Assembly: GCA_045538175.1 (NCBI GenBank)
Contig: JAZSQZ010000119.1
Span: 1 to 11,115, forward strand
DNA from: JAZSQZ01 sp045538175
GTDB lineage: Bacteria > Bacillota > Clostridia > Christensenellales > UBA1242
Direction of reading: 5' to 3'
Length of the DNA stretch: 11,115 bases
The position numbers and the translations under genes are program-made. This document shows positions 1 to 7,057 of this stretch, one piece after another. Under the pieces are notes generated by a model. That model did no database searches, was not told the DNA's origin, and saw only the letters and a list, made by a program, of their open reading frames with translations. Positions within the stretch are counted from its first letter, which is position 1, and the number at the start of each line of letters is the position of its first letter.

Positions 1-1
1 A

Positions 2-1009
2 CTTCCAAAAGCACAAGGACATGATTTTTTACAATATAAAACAGGTCTTAAAAACTTATTTGGTACAATCGAAATAAGTGATAAAGCAATTAGGGCATCA
101 CAAAGCAATGCTGGTGCTTTTGTTGATTTGTTAAACGATGAAATGGAAAGTTTGATTAAGGCAAGTGCTTTTAATCTTGGCAGAATGTTGTATGGTGATG
201 GCTCAGGCACTATCGCAAAATGTATAGGTGTTGAGGGCTCGGTGCCTACATTTGATTCTGTTAGAAATTTTATTGAAGGTATGGTTGTTGATGTTTATAA
301 TGAAGCAGGAAATAAAATTGATTCACTTTCTGGTATTAAAGTAACATATGTAGACCGTATGAATAAAAAAGTAACTTTTAATACAACAAATTTAACTGAA
401 CTTATTGAAGGTTGTGTTGTTTATGTTTCGGGCTCTAAGGATATGGAAATTACCGGTCTTGGAAAAATTTTTGACACAACAGAAGAAAATAAAATTCTAT
501 ATGGTGTTGATAGAAAAAATTATCCTTGGATGTATCCTTATATAAACAATAATGGTGGAGAAGAAGCAGAAATCAATGATGTTATGCTTCAATCAGCTAT
601 CAACTGTTTAGAAGAAGAAAGTGGCAGTGAAGTTGATTTTATTGCTTGTTCTGGTGATGTAAGAAGAGCATATCAACAATATTTAAGTGCTTATAGAAGA
701 AATGTTGATGTCTTAAATCTTGCTGGTGGACAAAAGGCAATCTCATTTAATGGTATTCCTGTTGTGTATGATAGATTTGTAAACAATGGAGAAATGTATT
801 TACTTAATACAAAAGATTTTGCTATCCATCAACTTTGTGATTGGGAATGGTTAGAAAGTGACAATGGCAGAATTATTAGACAAGCAGAAAACAAACCTGT
901 CTATACTGCTACACTTGTTAAATACGCTGAACTCATTTGTGACAAACCAAATGGTCAAGCAAAAATTACAAACATTGCAAGTACTGTAGAAAATCCATTT
1001 AAGGTTTAA
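2..1009 (+). CDS. Phage major capsid protein, 5'-truncated (335 residues visible)
   Basis: This is the coat subunit that builds the phage procapsid and head. The frame is open from base 2 with no stop, so the gene starts upstream of the window; an internal TTG at 128 is not a true start because homologous-looking sequence continues upstream of it. Family-typical stretches seen are GTIEISDKAIRAS and GRMLYGDGSG in the first third, GVDRKNYPWMYPY near the middle, and RRAYQQYLSAYRR, AISFNGIPVVYDRF and LLNTKDFAIHQLCDWEWLE towards the C-terminus. I recognise these from HK97-fold coat proteins of Firmicutes phages by memory, not by a search. The stop is followed at once by a hairpin and then by small head-completion genes, the usual context of a coat gene. 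Portal, scaffold and terminase would be expected upstream, outside the window. Confidence 0.88.
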   Translation, partial: LPKAQGHDFLQYKTGLKNLFGTIEISDKAIRASQSNAGAFVDLLNDEMESLIKASAFNLGRMLYGDGSGTIAKCIGVEGSVPTFDSVRNFIEGMVVDVYNEAGNKIDSLSGIKVTYVDRMNKKVTFNTTNLTELIEGCVVYVSGSKDMEITGLGKIFDTTEENKILYGVDRKNYPWMYPYINNNGGEEAEINDVMLQSAINCLEEESGSEVDFIACSGDVRRAYQQYLSAYRRNVDVLNLAGGQKAISFNGIPVVYDRFVNNGEMYLLNTKDFAIHQLCDWEWLESDNGRIIRQAENKPVYTATLVKYAELICDKPNGQAKITNIASTVENPFKV

Positions 1010-1018
1010 TAAGGTTTA

Positions 1019-1050
1019 GGCAGGGGATAATATTCTCCTGCCTATTTTAT
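1019..1050 (+). terminator. Hairpin after the capsid gene (partial terminator or mRNA stabiliser)
   Basis: A 9-bp stem, 1019-1027 with 1034-1042 (one G-T pair), closes a six-base loop and is followed by TATTTTAT. The U-tract is interrupted, so termination would be incomplete. A leaky hairpin after a coat gene would let coat mRNA exceed that of the downstream neck genes, but this is inferred. Confidence 0.6.
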
Positions 1051-1064
1051 AAAAGGGAAGAGTA

Positions 1065-1388
1065 ATGAAAGTAAGGATTAAAGAAGATTTGTTTGATATT
1101 TCTTCAAGGTTAAAAGATGTTGAAAGGGAATATTTCGTGCTCTATGATACAAAAAAGAAGGTTTATGAAATACACAATACTATGCAAAAAGGAAACTCTT
1201 TTTGTTTTTTGGTTGGTAGAAGGCTAGACTACTATGCAATACAAAAGGCACATAAAACATCAATAAAATGGCTAAAATCAACGCTAAAAAACATAGATAA
1301 TCATAATAATAGGTTAGAAGAAAGAGCAAATAAAGAAATAAGTTATAAAATTAGAACTAATTTAAAAATGGAGTTAGGGTTAAATTAA
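1065..1388 (+). CDS. Small phage protein following the capsid gene (107 residues, function unknown)
   Basis: A short, basic, soluble protein with no signal peptide or membrane segment. Its N-terminal half (VRIKEDLFDISSRLKDVE, then YFVLYDTKKKVYEIHN around residues 24-41) resembles small proteins that I recall lying directly behind coat genes in Firmicutes phages; they have no firm function. The C-terminal half (about 60-105) is predicted helical and rich in Lys, Asn and Glu. The start at ATG 1065 is supported by an AGGGAAG site at 1054-1060. Its place between coat and connector suggests a head-completion or capsid-associated role, but no motif proves this. Confidence 0.72.
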   Translation: MKVRIKEDLFDISSRLKDVEREYFVLYDTKKKVYEIHNTMQKGNSFCFLVGRRLDYYAIQKAHKTSIKWLKSTLKNIDNHNNRLEERANKEISYKIRTNLKMELGLN

Positions 1389-1416
1389 ATCCGTTTAAAA
1401 AGTTTAAGGGGGTATA

Positions 1417-1983
1417 ATGAAGGTTAGAGATGTTTTAAAAATTGCAAGTATGTTTGTTAATCTTGAAAAAGAGTTGGGAGAGGGATTAGAAGAAGGAAGT
1501 AAAAATGTTAGTGATACAGCAAAACAAGAAATTGAAGTTTTGCTTAAGTGTCTAAACTTAACTTATCAAGAAATTTGTGAGTATGTTGTTTTAAAAAATA
1601 AAAAAGTGCTCCCTGTTGAAGATGGGAAGATATTGTTTTCAGATATTGATGATAATTTTAAAAAAATAATTTCTATAAAAGATGTAAAAACTTCTAGAAA
1701 AATAAAATATGATTTGGGAGATGGTTATCTTTCTGTAAATCCTAATATGAAGCAAGTTGAGATAATATATTCTCAAACCCCACAACAACTTTCTATCGAT
1801 ACAGAAGAAAAATGTATTGGTTGTATTAGTGAAAAATGTTTTGCTATGGGTGTTGCAAGTGAATATTTTTATATCAAAAGTTTTTATAGTGAAGCTGAGA
1901 TGTTTTATAAGAGATTTAAAGATTTGCTAAGATATTCTATCAAAAAAACTTCTGGTTATATTCCTAAAAGAAGGTGGAAGTGA
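1417..1983 (+). CDS. Probable phage head-tail connector/adaptor protein (188 residues)
   Basis: A soluble phage protein, start set by AAGGGGG at 1406-1412 four bases before ATG 1417. The N-terminal half is helical with an acidic stretch (EKELGEGLEEGSKN). The middle (about 60-125) has alternating beta-type segments ending in VEIIYSQTP. The C-terminal part (about 135-180) is helical with many aromatic residues (GVASEYFYIKSFYSEAEMFYKRF) and ends in a basic tail, IPKRRWK. An N-terminal helical bundle, a beta insert, then a helix and a basic C-tail ending in RRW is reminiscent of podovirus adaptors (P22 gp4/T7 gp11 class), which sit between portal and tail hub. The next gene is hub-like and overlaps it by one base (TGATG), which supports a neck role. 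The assignment rests on position and architecture. Confidence 0.6.
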   Translation: MKVRDVLKIASMFVNLEKELGEGLEEGSKNVSDTAKQEIEVLLKCLNLTYQEICEYVVLKNKKVLPVEDGKILFSDIDDNFKKIISIKDVKTSRKIKYDLGDGYLSVNPNMKQVEIIYSQTPQQLSIDTEEKCIGCISEKCFAMGVASEYFYIKSFYSEAEMFYKRFKDLLRYSIKKTSGYIPKRRWK

Positions 1984-3461
1984 TGTTATATAAAAACAGT
2001 ATTGGTGGAAAAGAGACAAAAACGAAAGTTGCAAAAATTAAGGATTTTTCTAAAGGGTTTAAATATGATTTAGATGTTTGTGAAAATATTTTATCTCCAA
2101 ATCTATCTTATAATTTTGATTTTGAAAATGGCGCACTGGTGTCTGGTTATGGGGTTGGTGACATTAAACTTGCCGAAGATGAGATGTCGCAGGTTTTTGA
2201 AAGGACTTTGGAAAACACTACAGGTGCAAAATTTGTTGGAGCGTGGTTGTATAATTATTACAGCGAAACCTATAATAAATTTCAAAAGAAAGTTGTTTTG
2301 TATGGAGAAGATAAAAATCTTTATTTTTTTAGATTGTTTGGTTTTGATTTGTGGATTTATAGACTTTATGATGAAACATTAAATTCAAGACCTGAAGCAA
2401 TTCACTACAACATAAATAATAAAGATATAATGTTGTTTTCCTCTAAGGATGATAACTTGCTTGTTTGGCACAGTGACAGCAATCCTTATGTTGTTGAAAA
2501 TGTTCCAAAGTTCCGTTCTATTTGTATGCACGCATCAAGACTGTTTGCAATCGTTGAAGGACCAGGAAATAAAATTTGGTATAGCGACAATACTGATCCT
2601 ACAAGTTGGCCTGCTGTAAAAGATTCGACAATAGGTGTGATTGAGTTTCCTGATGAGCAAAGAGGAAAGCCTAATAAGATATTGAGTTTTCTAGATGACT
2701 TATATGTTGTTCGTGATTTTGGTATATCAAAAATTACATATTTTTTAAAAACTAACACCTATCAAATAACTCAACTTTTTATCTCTGGTGGCAAAATTTT
2801 TAACGATACAGTATGTGTCTGTAATGACAAGATTTTTATGCTGACAAGCGATGGTGTTTATGTGTTTGATGGAAATGAGGCTGAAAAACTCGATTTAAAG
2901 CTTGATAAGTTGTTTTCGAACTTTAATGTAAACGCTAAAGCAGTCTTTTTTGAAGGCAAATATTTTGTTGCTTGTAAATTAGATTTAGGAGAAGAAAATA
3001 TAGATTTTATCAACAATGCCTTACTTGCAATTGATGTAAAAACAAGGGAAGTTTCTATAACATATGGGGTTGATATTTCGTGGTTGCTTCCTATAACTGA
3101 AGGAAATTTTTCAAAACTTTTAATCTGCTTAAATGGTGAAAATGGGGACAGAATTTGTGAACTAAAAAAAGATGGTTTGTTATTTGATACGCCGTTTAAA
3201 AAATATTGGGGAATTCGAAATGATGATTTTTTAAATTTGCAAAAAACAAAACTTATCAAGCAAATATATGTTGATACGGAATATGATTGTGTTTTAAACG
3301 TTTTCTGTGACGATGTGCCAACAAAATATAATTTAGTTGGAGACAAAAAGAAAAACAGAATAAACATTATGAAAAGAGTAGATAAGTTTTCCTTGTCGAT
3401 TGAAAGTGTTGGAAAATATAATAAAATAAAATCTTTAGAAGTGGTTTATGATTTAGTATGA
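1983..3461 (+). CDS. Probable phage tail hub/nozzle (stabilisation) protein with beta-propeller character (492 residues)
   Basis: The start is ATG 1983, overlapping the upstream stop (TGATG) and preceded by AAGGTGG at 1971-1977; an upstream GTG at 1974 lies inside that site and is rejected. The protein is almost wholly short beta-strand/turn units with aromatic and Asp/Gly turns: YGEDKNLYFFRLFGFDLWIY, then IWYSDNTDPTSWP (about 198-210), LYVVRDFGISKITYF (about 240-254) and DKIFMLTSDGVYVFDG (about 282-297). Such repeated D-x-x-x-hydrophobic blades are typical of the propeller hubs of short-tailed phages (P22 gp10/T7 gp12 class). There is no transmembrane segment or tape-measure-like helix. Following coat and adaptor, it would extend the portal into the DNA-ejection nozzle. 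It could instead be a host-attachment or baseplate propeller. Confidence 0.58.
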   Translation: MLYKNSIGGKETKTKVAKIKDFSKGFKYDLDVCENILSPNLSYNFDFENGALVSGYGVGDIKLAEDEMSQVFERTLENTTGAKFVGAWLYNYYSETYNKFQKKVVLYGEDKNLYFFRLFGFDLWIYRLYDETLNSRPEAIHYNINNKDIMLFSSKDDNLLVWHSDSNPYVVENVPKFRSICMHASRLFAIVEGPGNKIWYSDNTDPTSWPAVKDSTIGVIEFPDEQRGKPNKILSFLDDLYVVRDFGISKITYFLKTNTYQITQLFISGGKIFNDTVCVCNDKIFMLTSDGVYVFDGNEAEKLDLKLDKLFSNFNVNAKAVFFEGKYFVACKLDLGEENIDFINNALLAIDVKTREVSITYGVDISWLLPITEGNFSKLLICLNGENGDRICELKKDGLLFDTPFKKYWGIRNDDFLNLQKTKLIKQIYVDTEYDCVLNVFCDDVPTKYNLVGDKKKNRINIMKRVDKFSLSIESVGKYNKIKSLEVVYDLV

Positions 3462-3643
3462 TAAAAGATTATGAATTAAATCCTAAAAAGATAGCCTTAA
3501 GGGCTTTGCAAATTCAAGAAAAAGTTTTTTATAACGGGGGTAAAAGCATGTATCAATTTTCTTTTGAAGAAAAGGATAGAGAAGATATGACAAAAAAAGT
3601 TGAAGAAGAAAAAACAAATGAGGATTCTTCTAACAATCCATAA
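3458..3643 (+). CDS. Small phage-operon protein, unknown function (61 residues)
   Basis: ATG 3458 overlaps the hub gene's stop in an ATGA arrangement, so translation is probably coupled. The N-terminus is basic (YELNPKKIALRALQIQEK) and the C-terminus very acidic and Ser/Asn-rich (EEEKTNEDSSNNP), with no membrane segment. A second possible start, ATG 3548 behind a GGGGG run at 3535-3539, would give a 31-residue acidic peptide. I do not recognise the family. Its position suggests a small tail-completion or regulatory peptide. Confidence 0.5.
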   Translation: MIKDYELNPKKIALRALQIQEKVFYNGGKSMYQFSFEEKDREDMTKKVEEEKTNEDSSNNP

Positions 3644-3661
3644 ATTTTAAAAGGAGTGGCT

Positions 3662-3895
3662 ATGTGGGAAGAAATTTTTCAAATTGCACTTTCTAATGGT
3701 ATATGGTCTGCACTTTTTATAGGGCTTTTAGTTTATCAATTAAAAGACAGTTCAAAGCGTGAAAAAAAATATCAAGACACAATTACAAAATTGAATTGCC
3801 ATCTTGACATGGTTGAGAGTATTAAAGAAGAAGTAAAAGAGATAAGGGTTGCAATTATAAATAATAAAAAGGGGAGTGGAAATGAAAAACAATAA
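3662..3895 (+). CDS. BhlA/UviB-type holin-like protein (77 residues)
   Basis: A single N-terminal membrane segment (about residues 11-26, IWSALFIGLLVYQL) follows a short acidic head (MWEEIFQIALSN). A charged, helical cytoplasmic tail follows (KDSSKREKKYQDTITKLN, then VKEIRVAIINNKKG). This layout matches the BhlA/UviB holin-like family found with bacteriocins and prophages of Bacillus and Clostridium, where the protein permeabilises the membrane. The start is ATG 3662, five bases after AAGGAG (3651-3656); the in-frame GTG at 3656 lies in the binding site. Its last 14 bases overlap the next gene. No endolysin gene is next to it. Confidence 0.7.
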   Translation: MWEEIFQIALSNGIWSALFIGLLVYQLKDSSKREKKYQDTITKLNCHLDMVESIKEEVKEIRVAIINNKKGSGNEKQ

Positions 3896-4160
3896 AACTT
3901 ATAAAATTGTTATTCCTATTCTTTGTGGTTTGCTTGTGATTGCTCAAGTTGTTTGTTTTTTACTAGGAATTGCAATAGAACTCAATGCTATTATTGACAT
4001 AATTGCAGTTGTTATTTCTTTGGTCTTTGTTCTGTTTTTAAAAGAAGGGCAGGATATTGAGAAAACAAAAGAAGAAGTAAAAACTGATATAAAAGAGGGT
4101 ATGTCTAAACTTGAAGAAGTGGTAGATTCCATTAAGGAAAAGAAAAATAAGGAAGAGTGA
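3882..4160 (+). CDS. Second small membrane protein, holin-like (92 residues)
   Basis: Two hydrophobic segments (about residues 8-31 and 36-53) with a short turn (GIAIELNAI) are followed by a Lys/Glu-rich helical tail (about 55-92) likely to form a coiled coil. Two membrane segments plus a charged C-tail is a class II holin layout. ATG 3882 sits five bases after GGGGAG (3871-3876); an in-frame GTG at 3876 is within the site. The gene overlaps the upstream holin by 14 bases and its stop lies inside the terminator stem. It may be the holin, an antiholin, or an accessory membrane protein paired with the BhlA-like one. Confidence 0.6.
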   Translation: MKNNKTYKIVIPILCGLLVIAQVVCFLLGIAIELNAIIDIIAVVISLVFVLFLKEGQDIEKTKEEVKTDIKEGMSKLEEVVDSIKEKKNKEE

Positions 4161-4180
4161 CGAAAAGTCACTCTTTTTTT
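4153..4180 (+). terminator. Strong intrinsic terminator ending the phage operon
   Basis: A perfect 9-bp stem, 4153-4161 with 4167-4175, closes a GAAAA loop and runs into a T-tract at 4174-4180. It overlaps the stop codon of the last membrane-protein gene. It marks the right border of the phage transcription unit. Confidence 0.92.
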
Positions 4181-4198
4181 ATGTATTAAAAAAATAAT

Positions 4199-4226
4199 TT
4201 GCATTTTTATTAAATATGTGTATAAT
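4199..4226 (+). promoter_or_regulatory. Probable housekeeping promoter of the membrane-protein gene
   Basis: TTGCAT at 4199-4204 and TATAAT at 4221-4226 are separated by 16 bp, just behind the phage terminator. They leave a leader of about 50 bases to ATG 4282. This separates host transcription from the phage operon. Confidence 0.6.
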
Positions 4227-4281
4227 TATATTAACAGCAAAAAACTTTGGTTTTTTAAAAATTTAATGGAGAATAACTACT

Positions 4282-5226
4282 ATGATGTTTAGAAATTCGG
4301 TTAGACTACTTCTAACCAATTTTTCAAATGTATGGAAACTTTTGGTTTATTACATCATTTGCACTGTTTTTACAGTGTTAATTTGTGTGCCGATTTTGTC
4401 TCCAATTGTTGGGAAACTTAGCGAAGCTAATGTTTTTGGAGATTTTTGGGCACTTGCTAATAGTATGTTCTATAACCCAGGTGATATTGCTTATACAATA
4501 AATGATGTTATAAATAATTTTATATCAGTTATTTCTTCAAACGCATCACAATTTTTGGTTAATTATATTTTATTTGGCTTTGTTATTTTCTTTGTTGCAC
4601 CATTTATTTATGGATTAGGTAGCTTGCCAATGGGGGATGTCCTATATGGTTTTATGACAAGTCAGGTAAGATATACTTTTACAGGAAGTTATATTAGAAA
4701 TTTGGGAAAATCTTCGCTATATTGTTTGACTAAAAATCTATTTATTCTTCCACTAAACTTAATTATTGTTGCTGTTGCTTATGGCATCTTAAAACTTGCA
4801 ACTATGAATTCTATCGGTTATGTATTCTTGGCAGTATTGGTTTTTGCAATGTTTTTGATGCTTATTGCTCTAAAAGTCTCATTGTTTAACTGCTGGATGC
4901 CAGGTATGGCTGTCCTAAATGTTGGACCTTTTAAAGCATTAAAAATATCATTTAAATCTGTCTTTAGAAAATTTGGAAGCATTTACTCAACTGCAATTCT
5001 TTTTGCTTTGCTTGCAGTTGGTGTAAGTTTTTGCTTAGGGGTTTTCACATTCCTAATTGCACTTATTGTAATTCTTCCACTTATTGTGTTTACTTTTATT
5101 GTGTTTCAAATGGTTGCATACTTTACAAGTCAGGGTATGAGATTTTATGTTTATCCTGATATGTTTATTTCACCAAAGAAATTTGAAGAAAGAGATACTA
5201 TAAAGAAAATTAGATTTATAGTTTAA
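4282..5226 (+). CDS. Polytopic membrane protein of unknown function (314 residues)
   Basis: I do not recognise the family. Hydrophobic segments lie at about residues 17-43, 91-113, 153-172, 177-203, 234-256 and 257-281, giving about six membrane spans. A soluble loop lies between the first two (44-90, with FYNPGDIAYTIND). Both ends are basic, and the tail after 290 (PKKFEERDTIKKIRF) is charged and probably cytoplasmic. A conserved-looking stretch GMAVLNVGPFKALKISFKSV (about 208-227) forms a short basic amphipathic segment between spans. GGAGA at 4268-4272 favours ATG 4282 over ATG 4285. There is no transporter signature, ATP-binding motif or active-site pattern. No terminator is visible before RNase J, so some read-through into that gene is possible. 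Confidence 0.85.
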   Translation: MMFRNSVRLLLTNFSNVWKLLVYYIICTVFTVLICVPILSPIVGKLSEANVFGDFWALANSMFYNPGDIAYTINDVINNFISVISSNASQFLVNYILFGFVIFFVAPFIYGLGSLPMGDVLYGFMTSQVRYTFTGSYIRNLGKSSLYCLTKNLFILPLNLIIVAVAYGILKLATMNSIGYVFLAVLVFAMFLMLIALKVSLFNCWMPGMAVLNVGPFKALKISFKSVFRKFGSIYSTAILFALLAVGVSFCLGVFTFLIALIVILPLIVFTFIVFQMVAYFTSQGMRFYVYPDMFISPKKFEERDTIKKIRFIV

Positions 5227-5290
5227 TATTTTTAAGCTTTGATATTGTAGATATTTTGTTGTTGAGACTTTTTTTAAAGCCCCAATATTT

Positions 5291-5317
5291 TTGTGTGTTT
5301 ATTTTAAGAATTATAAA
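5291..5317 (+). promoter_or_regulatory. rnjA: Possible RNase J promoter (weak match)
   Basis: TTGTGT at 5291-5296 lies 15 bases before TATAAA at 5312-5317 in a very AT-rich 113-base gap. Several other TATA-like boxes overlap (for example 5323-5328), so the exact promoter is not settled. The gene has a clear AGGAGA site at 5330-5335. Confidence 0.3.
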
Positions 5318-5339
5318 TATATTATAAAAAGGAGAAATT

Positions 5340-6998
5340 ATGGAAAACTTAAAGATTACATTTTTAGGTGGAGTAGGTGAAATTGGTAAGAATATGACTG
5401 CTTTTGAATATGGCAACGATATTATTCTTATTGACTGTGGCTCTGCTTTCCCTAATGACGAGATGCCAGGTATCGACCTAGTTGTTCAAGACATTTCGTA
5501 CTTACTAGAAAACAAAAACAAAATTAGAGGTATTTTCTTTACCCACGGTCATGAAGACCACATTGGCTCTGTGCCTTATGTTCTAGGTCAAATCAAATTG
5601 CCTTTATATGGTAGCAGAATGACACTCGCACTTGTTGAAAACAAACTTAGAGAAACAAATATCAAAAACATAAAAATGACAAGTGTTAAAGGTGGAAGTA
5701 TTGTTTCAGCTGGAAATTTTAAAGTTGAGTTTGTAAATATGACACACTCAATTCCGGGTGCTATGGCGCTTGTTATCACAACTCCTGTTGGTGTTGTTGT
5801 TCACACAGGTGACTTTAAAATTGACTTTACTCCAATCGGTGGAGAAGGCTGCGACCTTAAAAGGCTTGCAGAAGTTGGCAAAAAGGGCGTATTGCTTTTT
5901 ATGTCAGATAGCACAAATGTCGAAAGAGAAGGTTTTTCTATGAGTGAATCTGTTGTTGGAAAAACAATGGATAGTCTATTTAATAAGTATGCTGATAAAA
6001 GAATCTTTATCGCAACATTCTCAAGTAATGTTCACCGTTTGCAACAAATTATGGATATATCACAAAAATACAAAAGAAAAGTTGTGTTTGGTGGAAGAAG
6101 TATGATAAATGTTGCAGATATTGCAATAAAACTTGGCGAACTTAAATGTGATAGAAAAAACATTGTAGACATTGAAAAAATTGAAAAATATGAAGACAAG
6201 GAACTTGTTATAATCACAACCGGAAGTCAGGGTGAAGCAATGAGTGCTCTTACACGCCTTTCAACAGACAACTTCCCAAAAATTAGACTTGATGATAATG
6301 ATGTTGTAATATTCTCATCAGCACCAATTCCTGGAAATGAAAAAGCAATAAACACAGTTATCAACAATCTATACAAAAAAGATTGTACTGTTATTTATAA
6401 TGAGCTTGCAGATGTTCACGCATCAGGACACGCAAATAGAGAAGAAATAAAAATTATGCACTCTCTTATTCGTCCAAAATATTTTATACCTGTCCACGGA
6501 GAAATTAGACATCTTAAAAAACAAAGATTGCTTGCAATTGAACTTGGTATGAAACAGAGGGATATCTTAATCCCAGAAATTGGTATGCAAGTTGAAGTAA
6601 ACAAAAATGTCCTAAAACCTGCAAAAATGGTTCAAGCAGGAGAAGTTTTGCTTGATGGTACAGGTGCTGGTGATATGGAAAGTAATGTTTTAAGGGATAG
6701 AAAAGTCTTAAGTGAAGAAGGTATCTGTGTAGTTGTACTTGGTTTGTCAAAATTTACAAGAGAGATTGTTACAGGTCCTGACATTATATCTCGTGGACTT
6801 ATTTATCAAGACGAAGCAAGCGAACTTATAACAGATGCAAAAGCTTTTATTACAAATGCTTTTGAAGGTGTTGACTTAAAAGCAATGGACAACGCTGAAA
6901 TCAAAGCAATGGTAAAGAAAGTTACAACAAGTTTCTTCTCAAAGAAAACAAAGAGAAGACCAATGATTGTTACAATTTTGGTAGATTGTAACGAATAA
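5340..6998 (+). CDS. rnjA: Ribonuclease J (metallo-beta-lactamase/beta-CASP nuclease, 552 residues)
   Basis: A cytoplasmic 5'-to-3' exonuclease and endonuclease that drives mRNA turnover and RNA maturation in Bacillota. The zinc-binding HxHxDH motif is intact as HGHEDH at 69-74. Further metal ligands are His136 (in MTHSIPGA) and Asp158 (in VHTGDFKID). The beta-CASP domain (about 200-370) includes ITTGSQGEAMSAL and the HASGHA motif at 360-365. His386 in VHGEIRH completes the active site. The C-terminal part (about 450-552) is the usual J-specific domain. The length is close to B. subtilis RNase J1 (about 555), and the motifs fit J1 as well as or better than J2, whose active site is often degenerate. 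ATG 5340 is set by AGGAGA at 5330-5335. A pair of hairpins follows the stop. Confidence 0.96.
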   Translation: MENLKITFLGGVGEIGKNMTAFEYGNDIILIDCGSAFPNDEMPGIDLVVQDISYLLENKNKIRGIFFTHGHEDHIGSVPYVLGQIKLPLYGSRMTLALVENKLRETNIKNIKMTSVKGGSIVSAGNFKVEFVNMTHSIPGAMALVITTPVGVVVHTGDFKIDFTPIGGEGCDLKRLAEVGKKGVLLFMSDSTNVEREGFSMSESVVGKTMDSLFNKYADKRIFIATFSSNVHRLQQIMDISQKYKRKVVFGGRSMINVADIAIKLGELKCDRKNIVDIEKIEKYEDKELVIITTGSQGEAMSALTRLSTDNFPKIRLDDNDVVIFSSAPIPGNEKAINTVINNLYKKDCTVIYNELADVHASGHANREEIKIMHSLIRPKYFIPVHGEIRHLKKQRLLAIELGMKQRDILIPEIGMQVEVNKNVLKPAKMVQAGEVLLDGTGAGDMESNVLRDRKVLSEEGICVVVLGLSKFTREIVTGPDIISRGLIYQDEASELITDAKAFITNAFEGVDLKAMDNAEIKAMVKKVTTSFFSKKTKRRPMIVTILVDCNE

Positions 6999-7040
6999 AG
7001 AAGAAAACAATTATTTCTTCTTTTAGAATAATTGTTTTCT
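6997..7040 (+). promoter_or_regulatory. Two overlapping, mutually exclusive hairpins between rnjA and the acetyltransferase gene
   Basis: Hairpin A pairs 6997-7006 with 7014-7023 (10 bp, 7-base loop) and is followed by TTAG. Hairpin B pairs 7002-7015 with 7027-7040 (14 bp, perfect, 11-base loop) and abuts the AAGGAG site of the next gene. The arms share bases, so both cannot form at once. Neither is followed by a good U-tract, so this is not a standard terminator. It could stabilise the rnjA 3' end or tune expression of the next gene. Confidence 0.6.
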
Positions 7041-7057
7041 AAAAAGGAGAAAAAGTA

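Noticed and set aside
128..1009. Capsid gene starting at TTG 128
   Set aside because: The same frame is open to the window start and reads as capsid-like sequence, so the gene is truncated by the window edge.
2103..3367. Minus-strand and alternative-frame ORFs inside the hub gene
   Set aside because: They lack ribosome sites and plausible protein composition and are shadows of the + strand gene.
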